From Linnemannia hyalina (taxonomy: Eukaryota > Mortierellomycota > Mortierellomycetes > Mortierellales > Mortierellaceae), in the NCBI GenBank assembly GCA_019671135.1, contig JAHRHY010000015.1, positions 248,001-312,000 on the forward strand: a stretch of 64,000 nucleotides of DNA, read 5' to 3'. The notes under the pieces were generated by a model that saw only the letters and a program-made list of their open reading frames with translations, ran no database searches and was not told where the DNA came from. Each line of letters opens with the position of its first letter. The stretch's first letter is position 1. Positions 47,585 through 59,500 of the stretch are shown here, in pieces. Made by a program: the position numbers and the translations under genes.

Positions 47585-50500
47585 ATGCCGCCACTCAGCA
47601 ACGGTTCATCATCACCCCTATCATGGCTCCGATCGGCAAAATACTTGGCAACAATGACCCTTAGAACGCTTTCCTCAAGAGTCGCTCTCTGTCTTGTCAT
47701 CGTCCTCATCGCCCTTCTCTCCTTCACCTCAGTCCTCTTCTCGGGATCCTCCTCCAATGACATCTACTACCCAGGTAACATACCTCTTTCTCTCTTGCTA
47801 TACCCTGCCACTTGCTTGTTCATCTGTGCCGCTCTTTTTTTGGCGAGAGGAAAGATGGAAAAAAAGCTCATCAGCGGGAGAGTCAATCATTTTTACTGTC
47901 CCAACTTCACACAAACAGCCCCCACTCTTCCTTTTCTCCCAATGCTCTTTGTGAACACAGTGGACAGACCAAAAGAAAAGGAAAACTGACCAACCAACGT
48001 TCAATACCGGGCATTTTGCAATTTAATTGTCCAAATAATACAATTAGACATCCTGCCTGCATCCAACAGCGACCAGCCCTTCAATCCTGACCCTCTCGCC
48101 CTCCTCGGACACAGGCGGCCATTGAGACACAGCTACCAGGAACTCTACCGCCTCGACTCCAAATTCATGCTCAACGAGGACGGCACCGCCTCTGTCACCG
48201 TCATCATCCGTCCCGAGGACTTTGGCGACTCCCTCTCGAAACAGATCCGCTCCCTCCTCACCCAAACAGTTCAGCCCCAAGCCATCTGGATCGCCGTCGC
48301 AGAGGATCAGGACCTCACAAAGGCTCAGGAACTCATCTCATCCTTCAACAACGAAGAAGAGGATGTCAGTGTAGACGACGAGGACGAAGAAGGCGCCGAG
48401 GTTGGCGAGGGTGATTCCGAAGCCGCAGAGACAGAGGAAGAGCACGAGGAACGTCAACGGGTCAAGATGCGCATCGTCTCCAAGAACGATCCCTGGTGGA
48501 GTGTCGCCCGTCAGGCTTCATCGGAATTCTTCCTCTTGCTCGAGAACGGCGTCATTCCTGGAAGCAGTTACCTCGGAACTCTCCTCCGTCTGGCCCACAC
48601 CCCAGAGTATTCGCGCGCATTACTTGGAAGCCACGGTGCAGTGTTGTCGACCATGCCTGAGGACTTCCTGGACAGCGATCTCGATATCAAATGCTTGCCT
48701 GAGCAGGATCGCAGCGGGCAGGTCAAAGCAACAGAGACCGTTGATGTGTTGTCCGATATTTGGTTTGGCAGGACGGAAACCCTTCAACTTTTGAGCCTCG
48801 AACCGTGGGCGTCGACTGGAAAGGCACCTCTTAGCATCTACCTCAGCACCATGCTCCGATACTACGGATCGATTCCGTCCATTGTGGTCGCCAACGATCC
48901 GCGCAACTTGGCCACCTGGGGCGACATGAGGAAAAAGACCGTGCCCTCCAACTTTTGCGCCGATATCAAGAGACTTTACAAGGAGAGCAGCATCTGGCAT
49001 TCTTGGATTCAGCGCGGAAGAGCTCTTGTGTCTCAATACGAGCAATTATCCAGCGTCGTCGTCTTTTTGGCCAGCATCGATGAAGCAGCTTTGCTCAAGG
49101 ATCTCATCTGCCGCTGGAGTCTTTCACCCGACACCTCCATCCACGTGGCTGTTGCAGGATCGTCTCGTGGACTTGGACGCAAGGAGTTTGCTCAGCTCTT
49201 GCCTTCAGAGGACTGTCATGTTGGCATATATGACATGCGGTTGAGCTACCTGCCCTACAAGCCCACTGAACTGGAATCTATTCGTCTCGCATCCGAAGTC
49301 TCTGTCAACTCCTTCCATATCCTCCATTCCCTTCGACCCAAGGTCATCTTTTATCTTCAAGAGCCCAACTCGATCTTTTCTGACGGACTCGTCATTGCTC
49401 ATACTCGTGCCAGCATTCCTGCCATTGCTCTCAAGCCCGAGGATATCGAACACGTCCGCTGGATTCCCGACCTACCCATCCAGGCCCTTCAAAGTAAGTT
49501 GCCTCGTTACTCTTTTTTATGTTTTATGGGTTTGTATGATCCACAGTGCTAACAAATTATTCTATTTCGCTTTTATAGACTGGAACACGCCTGAGGTCAA
49601 GCTGGTGGTCATTACGAACAACCGTCCGGGATCGTGCATCCGCCTTTTGCGTTCGCTGTCGCATGCGCACTACTTGAACGACAAGGTTTCGTTGACACTC
49701 AACATGGATGCAGAGGCGGATCGAGTCACCATTCAAATGGCTGGATCCTTCCAATGGGAATTTGGCGAAAAGTTTATGAGACACCGTGTCCGTCGTGGCG
49801 GTCTGATGTTGGCAGTCGTCGAGGCCTGGTATCCCCAGGGTAACAACGAATACGCAGTTCTGTTGGAGGACGATGTCGAAGTATCCCCCCTGTTCTACAG
49901 CTGGATCAAGTACAACATTCTCAAGTACCGATACTCGCCCGACAGCCAGCTCTACCAGCATATGTTTGGCGTCAGCATGTATTCTCAAAAGTTTGTGGAG
50001 ACACATCTTGCAGGACGAGCGCCGTTCAACCCCGAGGACATTTTCATTGAAACACCCGAGTATGAGCTCAGGACACCATTCTTGCTTCAGCTTCCTTGCA
50101 GTTGGGGAGCTGTTTACTTCCCCGAGCACTGGAGAGAGTTTCACGAGTACGTCGCCGACCGCCTGCTGGATATTGAATGGAACAAGACCAGTCTCCAGTC
50201 CGTGCAGATCCCCAACTCTAGAACCAACCGCTGGTCCAACTCGTGGAAGAAGCTGTTTATCGAGATGATCTATATGCGCGGCTACGTGATGCTCTACCCC
50301 AACTTTTTCAACTTTACATCCTTTTCAACCAACCATCTGGAGTGGGGCACCCACACCAAGCAACAGAGAAACAGTGCAGGCACGTTCTTGGTTCCACTGA
50401 TGACGGACAGCGAGAGGCTGTTGGATGATCTCCCTAACCGCCGGCTGCCGGACTGGGATTCACTCCCTGTGTTGGATCTGTGGGCCAACCTGGCGACGAG

Positions 50501-50873
50501 TGCCGAGTTGATTAAGCGTGGCAGGGCGCTGCAGGAACAGCTCAACCCATGCTTGCTCAGGAACAACAACAAGGAGGTGATCTGGGAGGGGCAGGAGAAG
50601 GATCTCAAGTGTGCCAAGACGTTGCCGTACTACTCGACCCATACGACACCATTGCCCAAGACGACAGCAGCGCCGGCAATCGAGACGTTGTCGATATCGG
50701 CGATTGGTGCAGACCCTCTGGCAGCGGCGAGTGGGACGGCCTATGGCGCAGGATCGCCATCGCCCATGCCCACGCCGCCTCCTTCAGCAGACGATGGTGA
50801 CAACGACTTTGTCGATACACCACCTGCACCCAGCAACCGCCTCTCGCCCATTCCTTCTCCTACCCCTCGGTAA
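47585..50873 (+). CDS. Type II membrane glycosyltransferase (GT2-like, GT-A fold)
   Basis: Three exons: 47585-47774, 48048-49493, 49579-50873; 976 aa. A short cytosolic N-terminus and one signal anchor (residues ~32-52, VALCLVIVLIALLSF) predict a Golgi or plasma-membrane type II protein. Two glycosyltransferase-like halves are visible. The first (VTVIIRPEDFGDSLSKQIRS) is interrupted by a highly acidic loop (residues ~155-185). The second (KLVVITNNRPGSCIRLLRSL, RRGGLMLAVVEAW) contains the acidic cluster VLLEDDVEVSP expected at the metal/nucleotide-sugar site. The C-terminal ~110 residues are Pro/Ser/Thr-rich. Sugar donor and acceptor cannot be told. The first intron is 273 nt. Confidence 0.85.
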
Positions 50874-51256
50874 TTCCCCTTTTTTCCACCCGTCAACTAT
50901 TCCTCTCCTTTCCCTCACCATTAGACAATGCTTTTTTTCCATTTTCCTCTTTATTACCCCCTTACCAAACAAAAAAGTGTACATAGTATTTAAAAATCGG
51001 TGCGTCCAAACAATGGCTAGGATGGTCAATATCACGTGTAAGAAAAAGACGTTGGTCAGATCAGCGATCGAGTTTGAAAAAGCAGTCATCAGATGTTTTT
51101 TTTCTTTGAACCCGACTCAAATTTGGACAAAACGCTTTGAACGGTGAGTAAGCGTACAGGCACACCCCGAACATCTTTTCTTTCCTTCCCCCGCATCCAT
51201 CTCCCCCTTCCTTCCTTCCCTCCCTTTTTCCTCACTCACCAACACTCATCATCACC
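50874..51256. other. Intergenic before TIM22
   Basis: T/C-rich flanks; the last 80 nt before the TIM22 ATG are a CT-rich leader. Nothing else is seen. Confidence 0.6.
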
Positions 51257-52313
51257 ATGAACCCCAACCCTTGGCCACAACCAGCTCAGCAGCCCGGCGC
51301 ACCTAGCCAGGGTGACATGAACCTCTTCAACTCTGTCCTCCGGGAGAACTGTCCCTTCAAGTTTGTCTTTGGAGGTGTCACAGGTACGGCAACAGCCTTG
51401 CAGGATAAAGCTGCACCTTTTGTGTGTGTTGAAGGAAGCAAGGATGCTGGTATCAGTTGAGGTCAGGATAACAGGGAAGCAGGAGCACAAGGAGTCGAAG
51501 GAAATCAACTGTCGTTTTTTATGGACGCTCTGGGTCACCTTACCTTTGACATATCGACAACGACCTGGCAGTTAGGGCAGACAAGGAACAGATCGGGAAC
51601 AGAGCAAATATGTAACAGACCTGTCAACTCGAAGCATTGGTCGATCTGAATTCTCAGCGGGCTGCTTTTGTTTAAACCAGACCTGCAGTAGAGCTATGAC
51701 TTGGGAAACAGAGAGAGAAGAGTCAAAAGAACCTGGATCATATCACTAACCCCCATCTCCATTCATTTCCCCTCGTTGATAGGATTCGCTTTGGGAGGAG
51801 TGTTTGGTATTGTGATGTCGTCGTTCGAGTTTGCAGGCCCACAGTTGACGCCGCAGCTTCAGGAACTGTCGACGAGGGAGCAGATGAAGATTATGCTGAA
51901 GGATATGGGCAACCGCTCCTACTCCTCGGCCAAGAACTTTGCCGTCGTTGCCGCCATCTTTTCTTCCAGCGAGTGTTTCATCGAGGGCGTACGTTCACTT
52001 ATTTATCATTGTGCTTTCGTTCTTTTGCGTTTGTTTTTGTTTATGCTCAGTTGGCAAGGAGTGGACAGGAATGAGCTGCAGGATCATAAAGCGACAAGTC
52101 ATCTAACAGTCGTTGCCCTTTTCCTTCATTTTTTTTTACTCTCTATGGAAATAGTACCGTGCAAAGAACGATATCTATAACGGAACGGCAGCAGGATGCT
52201 TTACTGGAGGCGTGTTGGCGGCCAAGGGAGGAGCCAAGGCCTCGGCCTTTGGATGTGCAGGTTTCGCAGCCTTCTCGACAGCCATCGACTACTGGATGAG
52301 GCACTCGGAATAA
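51257..52313 (+). CDS. TIM22: Mitochondrial inner-membrane translocase subunit Tim22
   Basis: Three exons: 51257-51383, 51783-51988, 52155-52313; 163 aa. It belongs to the Tim17/22/23 family and forms the channel of the TIM22 complex that inserts carrier proteins into the inner membrane. Visible family features are [20 protein letters not shown], the loop FEFAGPQ...[41 protein letters not shown], and the last helix [20 protein letters not shown]. Cysteines in CPF and GC are retained. Length is close to that of yeast Tim22 (about 200 aa) but with a shorter N-terminus. Intron 1 is 399 nt, long for this window. Confidence 0.93.
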
Positions 52314-52692
52314 GCAACCCATTTCAGCGATACAGCAGTATCTATAGTAAAAACTTCGGGATCTAGCACGGATTATGTGGAGGGTGGGACAGCTCTCGAG
52401 TTCAGGGCAATGGAACGATTCACCTTATTCAACATTTTTTCTTATTCCAATCCTACCCTTCTCGTCCACCATGACACTTTTTCTTCCTAGTTTTCTGCTC
52501 TGTGTGCTACACCCCTCCACTTCATTCTTCCTCACTACTCATGTACTTTTACTTCACACATCTCGACTATTTCTTTTGTGCATTTTATTGCTTCATCATA
52601 CTATCCATAGACTTTTTTCATATGTACACTCGAATAGATAAGATACAACAAAAGCAAAAAAAAACTTCGTGTGCTATTGTGTAGGAGATTCT
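52314..52692. other. Convergent 3' flanks of TIM22 and the ALDH gene
   Basis: T/C-rich sequence with no supported gene; the ALDH stop is at 52693-52695. Confidence 0.6.
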
Positions 52693-54971
52693 TTAAAGGT
52701 GGGAGGAACGGACCATGACGGCGCGATGGTGGGAGAAGGCCTCGATGGAGTACTTGCCGTGGTAGCGGCCCATGCCCGAGTTGCCGACTCCACCGAAGGG
52801 GAGCGAGTGGTCTATTTAAGATAATTGGGCGGAGAAAGAATTGGTTGAGGACTTGTTAGCGACGAGATCGATTTTTTTCTAATGGCGACATATACAAAAT
52901 AACGAGAGAAGAGGTTCTGTGTGAGGGATGGGGGAAATGCAGGGCTTACTCAAGAAGTGGGAAGCGACGTCGTTGACAATGGCGGCACCAGAGCGGGTCT
53001 TGGAGAGGACTAATTGAATGAACAGATGCAAGAGGAGGTGAAGGTGTTAGTGAAAATGTCACTTGTAAATATCGATATTCTTGACAGCCAATCAGTAAGC
53101 AAGAAAAAGATGAACAATGCAAATATACATACCCTCTTCGACCTCCTGCTTGTCCTCAGTGAAGAGGTAGAGTCCCAGGGGATGCTCGCCCGAGTTGATA
53201 ATGTTGATTGACTCGGTCAAGCTCTCGGACGTAACAATGGGCAAGATGGGTCCAAAGATCTCGTCCTGCATAATGGTATCCTTGAGCGACACACCCGTGA
53301 CAATCGTAGGCTCGATGTACAAGTTCTCAGCATCGGAGTTTCCTCCATAGACAACCTTGTTCTCGGCCTTGACGGCCTTCAACAATCCCTCGAGACGAGC
53401 ATGCTGACGCTTGTTGATGATCTTGGGGTAAGACTTGTTATCCTTGATGTTGGCACCGAACATGTGCTGCCAAGTTCCGATGATGTTCTGGATCAAGGAC
53501 TCTTGGAGGTCCTTGGGACAAAGGATGTAATCGACGGTGAGACAGATCTGGCCACAGTTGGCGGTCTTCCAGCCTGCAATCTTTTGCGCAGCCTTGGGGA
53601 TGTCTGCCTTGGAGGTGATAATGGCGGGGCACTTGCCGCCGAGTTCGAGGGTGACGGGGGTGAGGTGCTTTGCGGCGGCCTGCATGACGATACGACCGAC
53701 CTGGGTGCCGCCGGTGTAGATGATGTGGTCGAAGCGTTGTTCGAGCAGGACGGTTGTCTCTTCGACGGCGCCGTTGATGACGGAGACGATGGTGGGGTCC
53801 ATGTATTTCTCGATGAGGTGGGTGAGGAGCTTGGCGGAGTGCTCAGAATTCTCGGAGGGCTTGAGGATCACGGTGTTGCCGGCTGCGAGAGCGCCTGCCA
53901 ATGGCTCCACAACCAACATGATTGCTACATTGGGAGAGAGATGGTAAAAGAAGACAAAACACGTACACGACACGACGTCAATGGAAGAAAAACGAGTAAT
54001 GTGAGCGACCAATGCTGAGGATAAAATAAGATGCGAGCGGCGAAAGGCGAAAAGGATAACTGCGATGCTGTCTGGGTGTGGAGCTTGCTTTCTTTTTCCA
54101 TTCTCCGATCACAACCCCCATGCACTAGCTCTCTTTTTTTATGTTGTGTTTTGTGAGGGGTGCATATGCATTGCATTGGCATAAACACCATTTCGACATT
54201 ATTTCACCAGGACCCCAACAACACTTACGGAAGTTCCAAGCACCGATAACCAACACGGTTCCCCTATCATTTCGTCAGCAACAATGGACGAGAAAAGTAC
54301 GCTTGCGTTAGCACCCATCGATCATCATCATCACCCGGTAGTATTCGTCTTTACTCTCATCATTACCACCACCGCCACTGCCAAGAAGATGGAGAAAGAA
54401 CTTACAAGGGGGAAAGACGGACATAGGAATCATCCTTATCGGCAACATTGAAGCCCTTCTGGTTCTCCGTATACTTCTCCAAGTTATCGAGGAAATCCTT
54501 GGTGGCGCTGATGCAGGTGGGGATCTCAAAGTCGGCGGAGCGGTTCAGGTCGGCCCTGATTGCTGCCGACAAATCGGCTGCGTTCTCTTCGAGCAACCTA
54601 AGCAATGCACGCACTGATTTTTGTTTGTTTTGTGTATGGTAGAAGGAAGGAAGGAAGATGGGATACAGGTTAGTCAACCGAAAATATGCTTATTGAGAAC
54701 GGAGTGGCAGGGATCTTTATGAAAAGACAGAAAAGGAGCGTACACTGCTGCTTGCGGAACTCGAGGGACTGGGTGCGGTGGGTCAAGAAGGTGGCACGCG
54801 AATCGGCGATAATCTATCAAGGAGATAAGGCGAACCGAGGAAATGAGAAAAATGTGGAGTCAATTCACCAGTCTACAGATGTTTCTCCTTTCTTGACGTT
54901 CTTTCTATTAGATGGTGTTGAGGGTGTACCTTGGGGATGCTGTGGACAGGGGTGAACTCGATGGCAGTCAT
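52693..54971 (-). CDS. Class 3-type aldehyde dehydrogenase, PTS1-like C-terminus
   Basis: Seven exons from 54971 down: 54971-54930, 54813-54744, 54613-54406, 54263-54229, 53924-53133, 53009-52950, 52811-52693; 441 aa. It oxidises aldehydes to acids with NAD(P)+. Class 3 features are the short N-terminus ([20 protein letters not shown]), [30 protein letters not shown], the general-base Glu in TLELGGKCP, the catalytic Cys in [22 protein letters not shown] and [15 protein letters not shown]. The protein ends VRSSHL. The C-terminal SHL fits the peroxisomal PTS1 pattern, and there is no hydrophobic tail anchor as in Hfd1/FALDH proteins. Exon 4 is only 35 nt. Phases agree at all six junctions. Confidence 0.9.
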
Positions 54972-56694
54972 GATGAAGAGTGTTTGCGTGTGCAAAAAAA
55001 GGATATGAAGTGAAGATTGAAGTAAAAAGAAGAAGAAGAAAGAAAGAAAGAAAGGAAGAGTGAGGAAAGGGTAGAAAAAGAATGACAGAACAACCGAAGC
55101 GAGAGGCGTGAGAAAGGCCCCATTGGCTGGGTCAACCTAAACGGTCCCATTTGTTGACCCCGCCATCCTTGTCCTTTGTCCCTCCCCTTATTATCTCAAC
55201 CATATTTTTTTTTCGTTTTATGCTCCATTGGTATGGTTACTTACCAACAATCATGCTTCTGCACATGCCCCCTCTCTTTCCTTGGGTTTCTACTATCTTT
55301 CTTATTCCTCGTATTCCTCTTTCTCTCACGCCCACTGACCCCAGTGTTATGTTTGATTTACGCACTGCCCCCACCCACAATAAAGCAAACGGCATGATCG
55401 GAAGGCTTTATCCAACTGCAAGGGTGACCGACACCATTTTTTTCATCTCGCCAAAACGTACTGTACATGAACATAAGCATCTATACTCACTCAAAACTAC
55501 GCCTGCTCTCAATCTCTCTCTCATTCTTTCTAACATTTTGCGACTTTTACCACGGGAGACAAAAAAAGTTGCGCACATTCATGCGCCCTATGAAGGAAAC
55601 TTGGCGGGCTTAGTCAACTTGACCTGTTCGGATCAAACTGTCACCGATGGATGTGGACTCGTGATAGAAGGAGAGGAAAGGGTCCATGTAAGTTTCCAAC
55701 CCGCATTGTTTCCACGTCACAGAACACAACAATCCTTTATCTTTGAACAACAAACAATGACCAAAGCACCCATTGTTAGCGCCTTCGGCTCAAAAAGAGT
55801 GATCACGTACCACATCACATTATAACTTTATTAGTCTGATAGGTCAATCGAGAAGCAAGGATGATTGATCATCCAGAGGGAGGGTTTATTATTGATTTCT
55901 GGTGTCCTACCCCACAAAACAATAAAATAACGGCCGCCTTTGGTGCACGGATGGAATGGATTTATCCGTTTCCTTTGTTCATCGACCGATCACACCTCCT
56001 AAACAACAAAATATAAAAGTGACCACTTTGCCTCAATTCAAACCACATCAAGAGGACAATTCGAATTTCAATTGCGCCTCCCCATGGATTCAAACTCATC
56101 TCATGTTCTATCCTTTTCCCCTTCACCTACACATAATTTTCACCCAGTAACCCCGCCTTGTACACAATTCCCATACAAATTTCTTCAGTTGGAGAAGAGC
56201 AGTCCGAGGGGTATAAATAGTAACCGCAATTGGGAAGCCATTAGTTCAGTATCTACATTCGAGATTATTACAGTACCGTTTATGCTCTTTCTATGAGCTT
56301 GTTCGGAGATTCCATCTCGGTAGACGTTTTGGAGTTTTTAAAGAATTGCTCTTCAACAGGGACGGTTTTCGGCCTTGTCGTGAGGTAGTAATGTCAGAGG
56401 CTTCGTACATTCCTTCTTCTTCCTTTCATTTTATTTACACAACCATCAAAAAAAAAAAAAAAAAAAAGGATACGTGTGTGTGTGTGACCTTCTTTTTATG
56501 GAAGAAGGTTGCACACAAATCCATGGGTACCTCAAGCGCCAAGACAAAGATGTTCTTGCATAGCCCTTTGCACGCTTGCACTGTGTTTGTCTACAAGTGA
56601 TCCAGCACTGTTATTGTCGAAACCAAGATCAAGATATACCCATGCTCTATTTCATGTGTACACCGCTATGTTCGTTTATCTATGCACCTCAGCA
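54972..56694. other. Intergenic region (1.7 kb)
   Basis: Upstream of the ALDH gene (minus), with a GA-rich leader at 55020-55065, and 3' flank of S12 copy 3 (minus). A 20-nt poly-A lies at 56448-56467. A plus-strand open frame at 55151-55825 has no ATG at its start and no recognisable domain. Confidence 0.55.
56448..56467 (+). repeat. Poly-A tract (20 nt)
   Basis: Uninterrupted A run about 230 nt past the 3' end of S12 copy 3. There is no adjacent retroelement sequence or target-site duplication that would mark a retroposed copy. Confidence 0.8.
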
Positions 56695-58584
56695 CTACTG
56701 AGCCTCCTCCTTCTCCTCCTTCTTGAACTCAAGGACGACATCATCATCCAGAACGGTCCTCAGGCCCTCGACACGCCCATTGTTCGCCGTAACAAACGTC
56801 AAAGGAACAAGTGACTTGACCCCAAACTCTCGAAGCAGTGCTGTAAACAACTCGAAATGATAGTGTTCCACCTTGCTGTCGAGCGTCCGCATCTTCAAGT
56901 GCAAAGACGCGTCCTCTTCCTCGAGACGGATTGTGATCGTGTCGTAGACTGGGTGCGTGTACACACCGGCATAGTCGGCCAACGTGTGGCTGGGAGGCTG
57001 ATTCTCCATGCGCTCTGGGAAGTCGTCGCCACCTTCGAGGTCCTTGGCGACTTCTTCGTATGACTCTCTCGTTTCCTGGACGGCTGTCTCGTCCGACAGC
57101 CATTCGATCGTCGTGGGCAGACCCAGCATTCCATCGGCAATGTAGTGGAGTAGGGAGAAGGGGAGCTCGGTGACGTCGATGTTGGTCAAGTGCGCAACCA
57201 CAAGGTCGTCGTCAGGGAAAAAGGCCAGGTTCGATTGGTAACCTGGGTTGGATCCACCTATTAGATCGACGAATAAAGTTCATATCCACAGCTTGTTCAA
57301 TTTCCGCCATCGTTTGTGTTTGTGGCCATTTTCAGTGACCAAGGACGCATTAGAAAAGAAAAGAAAGGACATACCATGTCGAAAGCAAGTGTGACCCTTG
57401 TAAGAATCCAACATCCAGCCAAGGCCGTATCCCAGAGTAGGGGAAAAGCCAGGTCGACGCTCTTCATCATTCACGATACTCTGAGCCTTGAGGGTCTCCT
57501 GGATGCTCTTCTTGTTCAAGACCTGCTTTCCATCCAGCTCGCCCCCCTTCAGGATCACACGTCCCCACTTGGCCAGATCCATTGCGTTCATAAAAATGTC
57601 TCCAGCGGGGGCATCGGACATGGGGATTGGATCGATAAATCCTTCCTCAAAGATACCGTTCCTGGCATCATCAAAGGAGTCGGCATCGTATGGCATTGCG
57701 TAGTTGGGCTGTCTTGCCATCTCCAGGTGCGAAAGTCCTGCGCTCCTAAGACCGAGGGGCTCAAAAATCCTATTCTTGATCAGTTCGGGGTATGACACTC
57801 CGGCGACATTGGCGGCAGCCTCTCCGGCGACGGCGTATAGGATGTTGTTGTAGTTCATGAAGGGGGTCATCTTGGACGAGGGTATGTCGACGTGCCTGAG
57901 CTGCTTGATCAACTCTTTGGGGGTTCGGCTGTTCCTGTACCATGCCATGTCAATTGAAGGAACGGGCTATTGCGAATGCCAAAAGATAAAGCGAGAATTA
58001 AACCTAACTGGTCACAACCTATTTGTGTGTGTGTGTAGCCCCTGAGCGATACAAAAATAGTAATACAGGTACAAAGCAGGTTCAGAGAAACGAAACGTAC
58101 TGTGCGATGAGAGAGTAGGTCTGCAAAAGTCAATAGAGACGTCAAGACAGGGTCCTTGAGTTGGAACTCAGGGAGGTATTCAGAGACCGGGGTCTTGTTC
58201 CAGTCAACCTTGCCCTCTGCCACCAGTTCACCAATTGCAGTCGCCGTGAATGCCTTGGAAACCGATGCGATATGGGTCACTGTCTATGAAAGGGGGTGAG
58301 AGGGAGAGAAAGGTTATTTTTGGTGGCAACAACATCGTGAGAAAATGGCAATTGATTTGTTCACAAGTGGATTTCTTTGTCTGCTTATTTACCTCCTTGG
58401 TGAATGGGTCGCTGCGATTGCGCTTCCCGAACCCCTGGGCAAAGACAAGCTCGCCTTTGTGAAGGATAGCGACGCTCATGCCTGGGATACCTCCGTCGGT
58501 TCGAGCCTTCTCGAGGACGTCGGGGAGGTTGGCGAGGAACTCTTTGTTGTCCTGTGGTGCTGGTGTCGTAGTGGTGGTAGTCAT
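56695..58584 (-). CDS. S12 serine hydrolase (CubicO/beta-lactamase-like), copy 3
   Basis: Four exons from 58584 down: 58584-58393, 58283-58101, 57966-57375, 57257-56695; 509 aa. Motifs: Ser71-x-x-Lys74 in IASVSK, Tyr164-x-Asn166 in MNYNN, and FRHGGSNPGY across the phase-1 intron. The DUF3471-like C-terminal domain is present but more diverged (LADYAGVYTHPVYDT, VEHYHFELFTALL), with Phe-Glu-Leu-Phe where the other copies have YESFKG. There is no signal peptide from the chosen start (MTTTTTTPAPQDNKEF), which aligns with copy 1. An upstream in-frame ATG at 58737 would add 51 residues but has leader-like composition. No TATA box is seen at -75. Confidence 0.9.
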
Positions 58585-59086
58585 GAGTCCTGTTTGTTCC
58601 AAAGAAGTGAGAGAGTGAATGAGGTGGTGATGGAATGGAATGGAAAAGAGAGAGGGATGAATGAAGAATGAGAAATGGAATGAATTGAAGTAAAGAGAGG
58701 GTTCTTGACGTGAAGGGAAGAGAGCGAGAGCAAGCACATGGACAGAGAGACAACGCCTTCTTACTTGATTTGGTCTGCGCTTTGACAGGGGGCCGTAATT
58801 TTTTTGCTCCCTTGAAAAGTTGAATCTTTAGCTCCGCTCGACTTTGCGCCATCCCTCCTTCTCTCACCTTCTCTAGTGTTCCCTCATCAGCCCAACAAGC
58901 GACGCCACGCCTAACCAGCGCCTTCGACCACTGAGCACACTGTCGCATCTCCTTCCTCATTATTCGCAGTACGATTCGATTTTTTCGTTCTTTTTTCTGT
59001 TCCTGAAGTTTTTTATCAAGTTCACAGTTGATCGTGAGTTTATTTTTACCAACAGTCCAAAAATCAGAAAATGAAATATGCCTTGA
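58585..59086. other. Intergenic between S12 copy 3 and the S12 fragment
   Basis: Upstream region of S12 copy 3 and 3' flank of the fragment. No gene is seen. Confidence 0.55.
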
Positions 59087-59500
59087 CTACTCTTCCTTTG
59101 GCGCAGCACCAGCCTCGGTCTTCTTGAGTTTCAAAGGGACAGTTCCCCCAGGAAGGACCGCTTCTGCCGTCTCGACATCATCATCGGCGCCCATGACAAA
59201 CGTCAAGAATACATACCCCTTCACCACGAAATCGTGCACACGGCCCTTGAACGACTCGTAATGATAATACCCCAGTCGACTATCCACCGTCATGTACCGC
59301 ATCTGTAGGGCTTTTCCATCTTTCTGGAGGGTAACGGTGATCTTGCCATAGACGGGGAGGATAAACCCGCTGGCGTAGTCGACCAACTTGTGGGCGGCGT
59401 GGGGTTTGCTCTCAATACGGTCTGGAAGGTCGTCTTCACCCTGGTGGCGCCCCTCGTTTTTTGGACGGCAACCGAGAGCTCCACCAAAAGTGTAATCAAG
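59087..59500 (-). pseudogene. S12 hydrolase C-terminal fragment (frameshifted)
   Basis: Only the last part of exon 4 remains. Reading down from about 59500, LSVAVQKTR matches the paralogue LSVTIEKTK. A frameshift near 59440 then changes frame to GEDDLPDRIESKPHAAHKLV and VDYASGFILPVYGKITVTLQ, continuing to YYHYESFKGRVHDF and the normal end (AAPKEE, stop at 59087-59089). The whole catalytic domain is missing. The wording is nearest to S12 copy 4 (KITVTLQKDGKAL against TIVVTLQKDGKAL), while the AAPKEE end recalls copy 1. Confidence 0.87.

Noticed and set aside
55151..55825. Plus-strand open frame of 224 codons in the gap before S12 copy 3
   Set aside because: It begins at TTG, lacks a recognisable domain, and its first third translates T/C-rich leader-like sequence. 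A chance frame is more likely, though a transcript would change this.
56448..56467. Poly-A run as evidence for a retroposed S12 copy
   Set aside because: The neighbouring S12 copy has all three introns, and no target-site duplication is visible, so retroposition does not fit.
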